Source of the DNA: Holophagales bacterium
GTDB taxonomy: Bacteria; Acidobacteriota; Thermoanaerobaculia; UBA5066
NCBI GenBank assembly: GCA_016714815.1
Contig: JADKBZ010000027.1
Coordinates: forward strand, 1 to 44,650
Direction: 5' to 3'
DNA length: 44,650 nt
Shown here: in pieces, positions 7,823 to 15,203 of the stretch
Layout: each line of letters starts with the position of its first letter
Numbering within the stretch: position 1 is the first letter of the stretch
Notes under the pieces: model-generated
Databases searched by the model: none
The model's input: only the letters and a program-made list of their open reading frames with translations
What the model was told of the DNA's origin: nothing
Program-made: the position numbers and the translations under genes

Positions 7823-10020
7823 GCGCAGCCGCGCCGACGGAAGCCCGTCCTGTCGCCGGCCGCGGCATCAAGCCATTCGCCAGCCTCAAGGCTCACTTCA
7901 GGCTGGCCGTCACGGTCGGCGCGGTCATCTTCGTTCTCGGGATCCCCGTCGCGTGGGTCAAGGGGAAGGCGGAGTGGACGACGACGGCGACCCTGCGCGT
8001 CTCGCCCCGCTTCGCGAGGAACCTGGAGTCGGACGAGGAGCTGGAGCTGCAGTCGAACACCCAGTACCGCGACTTCGTCCAGCAGCAGATCCGTTCGGTC
8101 AACCGGCTCGACGTCATCCAGGAAACGCTGAAGGTCCTCGGGAAGAAGGCCGACCTCTGGTGGCGCCTGCCCGCCGAGAGCGAGTCGAGGGCGGCGCAGC
8201 GGCTCCAGTACTCGCTCGCCGTCCGGCCCGTTCCGGACACGTACATGTTCACGGTCTCGCTTTCGGGGCCGAAGGCCGAGGGCCTCGCCGAGATCGTGAA
8301 CACCGTGGTGCAGACCTACCTCGCATCGGTTTCGGGCGAGGAGCTCTGGGGAGCCACGGCCCGGGTGACGGAGCTGGCCAGGCAGAGGGACGGCCTCCTG
8401 AAGGAGATCCGCGCGAAGACGGAACGCCGCACGGAGCTCGGACGCGAGCTGGGGATGACGACGTTCTCGACCGGCGCCGACATGAACGCCTGGGACAAGA
8501 TGCTCATGGAGAGCCGTACGGCCCTCGACCAGGCGGCGAGGAAGCGGATCGAGGTGGAGTCGAAGCTCCTCGCCGTCGATGCCGAGGCCCGGCCTTCGAG
8601 GCCGGACCCGGGAGTCGGGGAGGGGCCGCCGAAGGAAGACGGCTTCGGGGGGACCGCGCTGACCGTGAACGCCGACGCCGAGGCCGCGCTCGAGTCTCTG
8701 GCCTGGAGCATGATCTCGCTCGATCCCGAGCTGTCGGCCCTGACCTCGAACCTGACGAAGCGCCGGGCGGAGCTCCTGATCTCGACGAGCGGAATGACGT
8801 CCGACCACCCGGCCCGCCTGGCCGCGGAGCGCGAAGTGGCGGAGATCGAGTCCTCGATCTCGAAGAGGACGACGGAAGTCCGGGCACGGGCCAGGGCGGC
8901 CCTCCTGGCGCAGCGAAGGGCCGATGCGTTCGAGGCGACCCGGACGACGGATGCGCTCGCCGCGATGGTCGACAGTCGGCGCAGCGAGGCCGTGAGGGTC
9001 GGGGAGATCTACAACGAAGCACTGGGGCTGACAGCGGACCTCGACCGGGCGCGAAAGCGCCTCGATGCCATCGACAACCGGATCGACTTCCTCACGCTCG
9101 AGTCCCGGGCCCCTGGATGGGTACGCGTCCTGACGAAGGCCCTTCCCCCGGAGCTCCCGTCGAAGGGCGGTCGCAAGAAGCTCCTTCTCTTCGTCCTCGT
9201 CGCGGCAGCGGGAGCCGCCCTCGTCGTCCCGATCGCGGTCGACATGCTCGATCCCCGGATCCGCTCGGCCAACGAGGCGGAGAAGATGCTCGAGTTCGCG
9301 CCGCTCGGCTGGGTGATCGAGAGGAGCGATCCCCGTACCGAGGCCTTCGCTTCCGACCAGCTTCGGCGGATCGCCCAGAAGCTCGCTTTCGAGAGCCGGG
9401 AGAAGGGGACGAGGGTGTTCGTGCTCACTTCGTCCAAGCCGCTCGAGGGGACGACGACGCTCGTCCTGGACCTGGCGCGAACACTGGCGAGCATCGGAGT
9501 GCGTACGGTGGCCGTCGAAGCGAACGCACTCCGGCCGTCCCCACGCTACGGGGAGCCGGCGCCCGCGGGAGGTTTCGCGGATCTCCTCGCCTCGGGAGGG
9601 AACCCGGTGGCCGCCGTCCTCCCTGCCACGGAGGACCTGCCGGAGCGAATCCCGGTCGGCGGGCCGGGCCGGTCGCTGGGACCCGTGACGCGGGTCGACG
9701 AAGTCCTCTCCGCTCTCTCGGCCGTTTACGGAGCCGTGATTCTCGACGCACCGCCGATTCTTCTCTCGGCCGACGCGGAAGGGCTCGTCCGGGCCGCGGG
9801 CCTGACGATCCTCGTGATCGAGGCCGAAGCTCTCCCGAAGGCGATCCTGAAAAGAGCCCTCCGCTCGCTCGAGAGGCTCGACCCGCGGGCGGTGGGCGCC
9901 GTCGTCAACCGGGTTCGGGTGACCCCGGGGGCAGGCTATTTCGACGAATCCCTCTCCGAACAGGCCGAGGGGCGGCGGGCCGAAAAGTCGGTCTGGTCCT
10001 CCCCGTGGCTCTGGAGGTAA
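7819..10020 (+). CDS. Wzz/Wzc-like polysaccharide copolymerase with degenerate BY-kinase domain
   Basis: 733 residues. Helix 1 is at about 29-48, followed by a long periplasmic alpha/beta and coiled-coil region (about 50-450; Wzz-like strand TTTATLRVSPRF), helix 2 at about 454-476, and a cytoplasmic Rossmann-like domain (about 500-705). That domain aligns with bacterial tyrosine kinases, but the Walker A block reads SSKPLEGTTT (538-547). The usual PGEGK[ST] glycine is Leu542 and the nucleotide-binding Lys is Thr545. Walker A-prime is AVEANALRP, and Walker B AVILDAPP (639-646) is kept. The C-terminal tail has one Tyr (GYFDES) and no tyrosine cluster. The protein probably sets chain length and couples to the Wza-like lipoprotein (3888) without canonical autophosphorylation. 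ATG 7819 overlaps the previous TGA. Confidence 0.85.
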   Translation: MSAAAPTEARPVAGRGIKPFASLKAHFRLAVTVGAVIFVLGIPVAWVKGKAEWTTTATLRVSPRFARNLESDEELELQSNTQYRDFVQQQIRSVNRLDVIQETLKVLGKKADLWWRLPAESESRAAQRLQYSLAVRPVPDTYMFTVSLSGPKAEGLAEIVNTVVQTYLASVSGEELWGATARVTELARQRDGLLKEIRAKTERRTELGRELGMTTFSTGADMNAWDKMLMESRTALDQAARKRIEVESKLLAVDAEARPSRPDPGVGEGPPKEDGFGGTALTVNADAEAALESLAWSMISLDPELSALTSNLTKRRAELLISTSGMTSDHPARLAAEREVAEIESSISKRTTEVRARARAALLAQRRADAFEATRTTDALAAMVDSRRSEAVRVGEIYNEALGLTADLDRARKRLDAIDNRIDFLTLESRAPGWVRVLTKALPPELPSKGGRKKLLLFVLVAAAGAALVVPIAVDMLDPRIRSANEAEKMLEFAPLGWVIERSDPRTEAFASDQLRRIAQKLAFESREKGTRVFVLTSSKPLEGTTTLVLDLARTLASIGVRTVAVEANALRPSPRYGEPAPAGGFADLLASGGNPVAAVLPATEDLPERIPVGGPGRSLGPVTRVDEVLSALSAVYGAVILDAPPILLSADAEGLVRAAGLTILVIEAEALPKAILKRALRSLERLDPRAVGAVVNRVRVTPGAGYFDESLSEQAEGRRAEKSVWSSPWLWR

Positions 10021-10027
10021 CGGCTCG

Positions 10028-11086
10028 ATGCGCCCACTCCTCGCCTACGCGCTCCACAGCGGGAACCTCTACGGCACGGAGAGGATGGGCCTCGAAACGA
10101 CCTCGGGCCTGGCCGGCGAGTTCGACCCGGTGATCCTGGCTCCGGAAGGGCCGGCGCTCGCCGAGGCCCGTCGCCGTGGGTTCGAGGCGATCCCTTTCAA
10201 CGGTCCGAAGGACGTCGCCTCGGCGCTGTGGCGGCTCCTCGGCCCGAGGCGCGACGTCGCCTTCTTCGCCACCGGGCTCGTTCACTCCGCGGCCTTCCTC
10301 GCCGTCAACTCCGTGAGGCGGCGCCGCGCGGCGCACCTCCACGTCGTCCACGGCGGCACGGACGAACGGCTCTCCTACGGGCGAAAAAGGCTTCTGAACC
10401 GGGCGCCGGGATTCGTCGTCGCCGTTTCGTCCTACGTGAAGGAGCGGCTCCTCGCCCACGGCGTTTCGGACGGAAAAGTGCGGGTGGTGGAGAACTTCGT
10501 TCCGGACGAGCTGGTCGCGACCTGCCCGAAGCGGACCGTGCCGGGCGACGAGGGAGTGAGGAACGCCATAGCGGTTTCGCGCGTCGACCCGATCAAGAAG
10601 CTCGACCTTCTCCTCGATGCCGTCGAAGGGGAGCCGGCCCTGGCGGACCTGTCGGTGCGCGTTCTCGGCACGGGCTGGCAGCTCGACGAGCTGCGCGCCC
10701 GCGCCGTGGAGCGCTGTCCGAACGTTCGGTTCGAGGGCTTCTCGGCGAAGGTCCCCGAGGAGCTGGCCGCGTCGGACCTCCTCATTCACACCTGTCCGGA
10801 AGAGCCGTTCGGCCTGGCGATCCTCGAGGCGTTCGCCGCGGGACTCCCTGTCCTGGTTCCGGACACGGGAGGGGCGGGCTCGCTCGTCACCGACGGCGTC
10901 GATGGATTTCGTTTCCGGGCCGGCGATGCCCGCGATCTCCGGCAGCGGCTCGTCGCCATCCGGGCGCTGCCTGCGGAGCGCCGGCGAGCGGTCGTCGACG
11001 GCGCGCGCGCGGCGCTGGCGGGGCGCTTCTCCGCGCGCCGGGGGTTCGCCGAATACCGCGCGCTCGTCGAGGAGGCTATGGGATGA
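10028..11086 (+). CDS. GT4-type glycosyltransferase (GT-B fold)
   Basis: 352 residues. The N-terminal half has the acceptor-domain pattern beginning LAYALHSGNLYGTERMGLE. The C-terminal half has the GT4 donor domain: VSRVDPIKKLDLLLDAV, then VRFEGFS, then the E-x7-E motif EEPFGLAILEAFAAGLPVLV with Glu259 and Glu267, a retaining GT4 hallmark. It acts in the cytoplasm, adding one sugar from an NDP-sugar to the lipid-linked repeat unit. The donor cannot be predicted. A GGAGG about ten bases before ATG 10028 supports the start. The stop overlaps the next ATG (ATGA at 11083), so this gene and the GT2 behind it are translationally coupled. Confidence 0.85.
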   Translation: MRPLLAYALHSGNLYGTERMGLETTSGLAGEFDPVILAPEGPALAEARRRGFEAIPFNGPKDVASALWRLLGPRRDVAFFATGLVHSAAFLAVNSVRRRRAAHLHVVHGGTDERLSYGRKRLLNRAPGFVVAVSSYVKERLLAHGVSDGKVRVVENFVPDELVATCPKRTVPGDEGVRNAIAVSRVDPIKKLDLLLDAVEGEPALADLSVRVLGTGWQLDELRARAVERCPNVRFEGFSAKVPEELAASDLLIHTCPEEPFGLAILEAFAAGLPVLVPDTGGAGSLVTDGVDGFRFRAGDARDLRQRLVAIRALPAERRRAVVDGARAALAGRFSARRGFAEYRALVEEAMG

Positions 11087-12108
11087 GCAACCGCCTGGTC
11101 TCCGTCGTCGTCATCGGCCGGAACGAGGGAGAGCGGCTCGTTCGCTGTCTCCAGTCGATCGCCGGGATGCGCCGCGAGGGTTTCGAGGTCGAGACGGTGT
11201 ACGTCGACTCCGCCTCCACGGACGGGAGCCCCGAGCGCGCCCGTAACCTCGGGGCCCGCGTCCTCGAGGTCCGTCCCGAACGCCCCTGTGCGGCCGTCGG
11301 GCGGAACGCGGGGTGGCGCGCGGCGCGGGGGGAGCTCGTCCTCTTTCTCGACGGGGACACGCTCCTGCACCCCGACTTCGTCGCGCGTTCCCTCCCCGAA
11401 GTCGCCGGGCGCGTCGCCGTCGTCTGGGGTCACCGGCGCGAGAGCGACCCGGGCGGGTCGGTCTACAACCGGATCCTGGATCTCGACTGGATCTACCCGC
11501 CCGGGCCGTCGGAGTTCTGCGGCGGAGACGCCCTGATGCGCCGGGACGTCCTCGAGGAGGTCGGCGGATACGACGAGGGGCTGATCGCGGGAGAGGAGCC
11601 GGAGATGTGCCGGCGGATGCGTGCGAAGGGCTGGACGATCCATCACGCGGACCGGCCGATGACGCTCCACGACCTCGCGATGAAGAGTCTCCGCGCCTGG
11701 TGGCGCCGGGCGCTGCGCGCAGGGCACGCGTACGCGGAGGTCTCGGATCGGTTCCGTGGAACGGGGATGCCGCTCTGGGAGGAGGACGCCCGGCGCAACG
11801 TCGTCCGCGGGGGAGCGCTCCTGGCGCTTTTCGCGGCGGGCCTGCTCGGCTCCCTCGCGCTGCTCGCGATCCGTCCGGTTCTGTCGCCCCTGCCGCTCGT
11901 GGTCGTGGCGGGGCTCGTCGTCCTCCTGGCGGCGCGGACGGGCTGGAAGGCACGATGGAAAGGGGGCGGAGCCGTCACGCTCTTCCTCTACGGTCTCCAT
12001 TCGCAGCTCCAGCAGATCCCGATTCTCGCCGGTCAGCTCGCGCAGCGGAGGGACGCGCGGGCGGGGCGCCGGCGCGGCCTCATCGAGTACAAGGGGGCGT
12101 CTTCGTGA
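11083..12108 (+). CDS. GT2-family glycosyltransferase with C-terminal membrane helices
   Basis: 341 residues. The GT-A fold starts at residue 6 (VSVVVIGRNEGERLVRCLQS), with YVDSASTDGS and the metal-binding DxD as D90-G-D92 in LVLFLDGDT. The acceptor side carries GGYDEGLIAGEEPEMCRRM, the usual catalytic-base region (ED/EE motif). Two hydrophobic helices (about 246-290) follow, suggesting membrane attachment. It transfers a sugar with inversion to a lipid-linked or growing glycan. The extra helices set it apart from soluble GT2s and resemble enzymes that work at the polyprenyl-phosphate interface. ATG 11083 overlaps the previous stop, and its own TGA overlaps GTG 12105. Confidence 0.85.
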   Translation: MSNRLVSVVVIGRNEGERLVRCLQSIAGMRREGFEVETVYVDSASTDGSPERARNLGARVLEVRPERPCAAVGRNAGWRAARGELVLFLDGDTLLHPDFVARSLPEVAGRVAVVWGHRRESDPGGSVYNRILDLDWIYPPGPSEFCGGDALMRRDVLEEVGGYDEGLIAGEEPEMCRRMRAKGWTIHHADRPMTLHDLAMKSLRAWWRRALRAGHAYAEVSDRFRGTGMPLWEEDARRNVVRGGALLALFAAGLLGSLALLAIRPVLSPLPLVVVAGLVVLLAARTGWKARWKGGGAVTLFLYGLHSQLQQIPILAGQLAQRRDARAGRRRGLIEYKGASS

Positions 12109-12695
12109 GTGTCGCCAAGAGGCTCCTCACCGGCCTCCTCCGGCCGGCAGCCTCCTTCGTGGCGGGACCCGGCGAGGGGATTCGCCGGGCCTGGGCGCAC
12201 GCCCGCCTCTCCGCCGCGCTCGGTCCGAAGGTGCCCCAGTCGGTCGTCGTCCTCGGGACCGTGGAGGTTCACGGGACGGGCCGGATTCGCCTCGGCGAGG
12301 ATCTCTTCCTCTACCGGGGGCTCTACCTGGAGACTCAGGGCGAAGGGGAGATCGTCCTCGGGGACCGGATCGTCGTTTCGCGCGGGGTCCATGTCGTCGC
12401 CTTCGACAGGATCGAAGTGGGCGAGGGCTCGATGATCGGCGAGTACTCGAGCCTGCGCGACGCCAACCACCGGCTCGATCCCGGCGTTCCGATCCGCGAT
12501 TCGGGACACGAGGCGAAACCGATCCGGCTCGGGAAGAACGTCTGGATCGGACGGGGCGTGACGGTGCTCGGCGGGGTGACGATCGGGGACGGCGCCGTCG
12601 TCGGGGCGAACGCCGTCGTGACGCGGGACGTCGCCCCCGGCGCGGTCGTCGCCGGGATCCCGGCGAAGCTTCTCGTGCGCCGGGTGGAGCCGTGA
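12105..12695 (+). CDS. Left-handed beta-helix O-acyltransferase (WcaF/Maa-like)
   Basis: 196 residues. An N-terminal basic helical segment (about 1-45) precedes hexapeptide repeats that run to the end, with the acetyltransferase signature NVWIGRGVTVLGGVTIG, then GAVVGANAVVTRDV and VVAGIPAKLL. EYSSLRDANHRLDPG contains the conserved Asn-His of this class; in relatives this His is the catalytic base. It most likely acetylates a sugar of the repeat unit from acetyl-CoA. The GTG start overlaps the upstream stop (GTGA) and its stop overlaps GTG 12692, so it is coupled on both sides to glycosyltransferases. Confidence 0.85.
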   Translation: MSVAKRLLTGLLRPAASFVAGPGEGIRRAWAHARLSAALGPKVPQSVVVLGTVEVHGTGRIRLGEDLFLYRGLYLETQGEGEIVLGDRIVVSRGVHVVAFDRIEVGEGSMIGEYSSLRDANHRLDPGVPIRDSGHEAKPIRLGKNVWIGRGVTVLGGVTIGDGAVVGANAVVTRDVAPGAVVAGIPAKLLVRRVEP

Positions 12696-13966
12696 CGGGT
12701 CGGCGGGAATCGCCCCGGGTCCTCCTCTCGGCCTACCAGTGCGGGCCGGGGATGGGCTCGGTCTCGCAGATCGGGTGGGAGTGGTACTCGCGGCTCGCAC
12801 GGCGGGTTCCCGTCACGCTCGTCACGCACGTGAGGAACCGCGAGGCGCTCGGGAGGGCCGGGGCGCCGCTCCCCGGGAGCGAGGTCGTCTACGTCGACAC
12901 CGAGTGGTTCGCGGGGCCTCTCTACCGGACGGCGAAGAAGATCTTTCCCCGGAGCGAGCACGCCGTCTTCCTGGTGTCGTCCCTCGACTTCTTCGTTTAC
13001 GACCGCGACGCGGTGAAGCTTCTGAAGAGGCGCGGCGGCACGCCGTGGGACGTCGTCCACTGCCCGACGCCCGTGACGACGGCCGCACCGACGCGGCTTG
13101 CCCGGCTTGGTCTTCCAGTCGTCCTCGGACCGCTCAACTCGGGCCTCGGCCTGCCCGAAGGGTTCCGCAGCGTCATGCGCGCGGACGCGGGCTGGCTCTA
13201 CCCGGTACGCCACTTCGCGCGCGTCGTCGACCTCCTCGTCGGCTCGACCCGCGGGGCCGCGAGGATCCTCGTGGCGACGAAGTCGACCCTGGCGGCCATC
13301 CCCGCGCGCCACCGAAGCCGCTGCGAGTCGATGCTGGAGAACGCCGTCGAGCTCTCCCGTTTCACGGCGGCGCCCTGGCCCGACCCGCCGGGGAACGGCC
13401 GGCCCCTGCGCGTCCTCTTCGTCGGGCGGCTCGTTCCGTTCAAGGCGGTGAACTACCTGCTCGAAGCGGTTGCGCGCGTGGCGGGAGAGGTCCAGGTGGA
13501 GCTGCGGGTCGTCGGCGACGGCCCGATGGCCGCCGAGTGGAAGGGCCTCGCTGAATCGCTCGGCCTCTCGTCGAGCGTGACCTTCACCGGGGCCCGTTCC
13601 CTCGACGAGGTCTCGGCCGAGATGCGGGCGTGCCACGTCTTCGTCCTCCCCTCGGTGCGGGAGTCGGGTGGGGGAGTTCTCCTCGAGGCGATGGCGTCGG
13701 CTCGTCCGGTCGCCGGCGTCGCCTTCGGCGGCCCGGCCGAGATCGTCGACGAATCGGTCGGCCGCTCGCTCTCCGCCGAAGGGCCCGAACCGCTCGTCGC
13801 CGCGCTCGCCCAGCTGATGCGCGACGTGGCGGCCGACCCGGAAGGGTGGCGGCGGCGGGGGGAGGAGGGCCGGCGGCGTGCGGAGTCCCGGTTCTCGTGG
13901 GACGCCAAGGTCGACGAGGCGGTACGGCTCTACGAACGGATTCTCGGAAGGAAGGCGGATTCATGA
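12692..13966 (+). CDS. GT4-type glycosyltransferase
   Basis: 424 residues. The N-terminal domain opens with VLLSAYQCGPGMGSVSQIGW, a pattern seen in GT4 enzymes of exopolysaccharide loci, where a Gly-rich loop contacts the nucleotide. The donor domain has VLFVGRLVPFKAVNYLLEA, GDGPMAAEW and SVRESGGGVLLEAMASARPV. The last carries the E-x7-E pair, with the usual Phe-Gly turn replaced by Gly-Gly-Gly. It is a cytoplasmic sugar transferase of unknown donor. The two preceding and two following genes overlap it by four bases each, so it belongs to the repeat-unit assembly block. GTG 12692 was chosen for the GTGA overlap; the frame upstream has no homology. Confidence 0.85.
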   Translation: MTGRRESPRVLLSAYQCGPGMGSVSQIGWEWYSRLARRVPVTLVTHVRNREALGRAGAPLPGSEVVYVDTEWFAGPLYRTAKKIFPRSEHAVFLVSSLDFFVYDRDAVKLLKRRGGTPWDVVHCPTPVTTAAPTRLARLGLPVVLGPLNSGLGLPEGFRSVMRADAGWLYPVRHFARVVDLLVGSTRGAARILVATKSTLAAIPARHRSRCESMLENAVELSRFTAAPWPDPPGNGRPLRVLFVGRLVPFKAVNYLLEAVARVAGEVQVELRVVGDGPMAAEWKGLAESLGLSSSVTFTGARSLDEVSAEMRACHVFVLPSVRESGGGVLLEAMASARPVAGVAFGGPAEIVDESVGRSLSAEGPEPLVAALAQLMRDVAADPEGWRRRGEEGRRRAESRFSWDAKVDEAVRLYERILGRKADS

Positions 13967-15189
13967 GCGTACGGCTCGCCTACCTCGTCAGCCGGTACCC
14001 GGCGATCTCGCACACGTTCATCCTGCGCGAGGTCCTCGCTCTGCGCGCCCGCGGTTTCGAGATCTCGGTGGCGTCGATCAACGATCCCGACCGCCCCGAC
14101 GCGGGCCTCACGGCCGAGGAGCGCGCGGAGGCGGCCTCGACCTACTACGTCAAGCGGCACGGCGTCCCGGGCGCGTTCGGGGCGTTCCTCTCGGCGCTTT
14201 TCACCCGTCCCGCCGGCTTCTTTCGGGGGCTCGCCTCCGCTGTTAGGCTCGGCGGGACCGACCCGAAGGCTCTCGCCAAGCAGCTCGCCTATTTCGTCGA
14301 GGCGCTGATGGTGGGCCGCTTCGTGACGAAGAAGGGCCTTTCCCACCTCCACGTCCATTTCATGACGCCCGCTTCGGCGGTCGGGCTCCTGGTGTCGAAG
14401 GTCTTCCCGGTGACCTTCTCCATGACGGCCCACGGCCCCGACGAGCTTTACGACGTGACGGCCTACCGCCTCCGGGAGAAGCTCGAGGCGTCGCGGTTCG
14501 TCTGCACCATCGGCCGCTACTGCCGGAGCCAGCTGATGCGGCTGACCGACCCGTGCCACTGGGAGAAGTACGAAGTGACGCCGCTCGGGGTCGACCTGGC
14601 GGCCTTCTCGCCGCGTCCCTTCCGCGAAGCGCCCGACCCGTTCGAGGTGATCTGCGTCGGGCGGCTCGTCCCCGCCAAGGGGCAGCACGTCCTCCTCTCC
14701 GCCGTCGCCGGACTCGTCGCGGGGGGAAGGAGAATTCTCCTGCGCTTCGTCGGCGACGGGCCCGATCGCGCCTCGCTCGAGGAAGAGGCGAAGTCGCGCG
14801 GGCTCGGCCCGGCCGTCGTCTTCGAGGGCTCCGTGAACCAGGACCGGATCCGCGCCCTCTACGGGACGGCCGACGTCTTCGCCCTCGCGAGCTTCGCCGA
14901 GGGGATCCCCGTCGTCCTGATGGAGGCGATGGCGATGGAGATCCCGTGCGTGACGACGTTCATCACCGGGATCCCGGAGCTGATCCGGGACGGGGTCGAC
15001 GGCCTGCTCGTCGCTCCGTCCGACGAGGAGGCGCTCGCCGGCGCCCTCGCCCGCCTGATGGACGATCCGGCCCTGCGGCGAACGCTCGGCCCGGCGGGAC
15101 GCCGGCGGGTGGCGGAGCGTTACGAGCTGACCCGGAACGTCGAAGTCCTGGCGAAGGTCTTCCAGAAGCGGCTCGGGGAGGCCTCCTGA
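13963..15189 (+). CDS. GT4-type glycosyltransferase (colanic-acid WcaL-like)
   Basis: 408 residues. It starts with LAYLVSRYPAISHTFILREV, the signature N-terminus of WcaL/AmsK-type GT4 enzymes. It continues with HLHVHFMTPASAVGLLVSK and the FSMTAHGPDELY loop. The donor domain shows VICVGRLVPAKGQHVLLSAV, GDGPDRASLEEEA and the E-x7-E motif in SFAEGIPVVLMEAMAMEIPC. In colanic acid synthesis WcaL adds a hexose to the repeat unit; a similar role here is inferred and the sugar is not predictable. ATG 13963 overlaps the previous TGA. After its own stop a 14-base gap carries the ribosome site of the glycosidase-like gene. Confidence 0.87.
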   Translation: MSVRLAYLVSRYPAISHTFILREVLALRARGFEISVASINDPDRPDAGLTAEERAEAASTYYVKRHGVPGAFGAFLSALFTRPAGFFRGLASAVRLGGTDPKALAKQLAYFVEALMVGRFVTKKGLSHLHVHFMTPASAVGLLVSKVFPVTFSMTAHGPDELYDVTAYRLREKLEASRFVCTIGRYCRSQLMRLTDPCHWEKYEVTPLGVDLAAFSPRPFREAPDPFEVICVGRLVPAKGQHVLLSAVAGLVAGGRRILLRFVGDGPDRASLEEEAKSRGLGPAVVFEGSVNQDRIRALYGTADVFALASFAEGIPVVLMEAMAMEIPCVTTFITGIPELIRDGVDGLLVAPSDEEALAGALARLMDDPALRRTLGPAGRRRVAERYELTRNVEVLAKVFQKRLGEAS

Positions 15190-15203
15190 CTTCGGGAGGC
15201 GCA

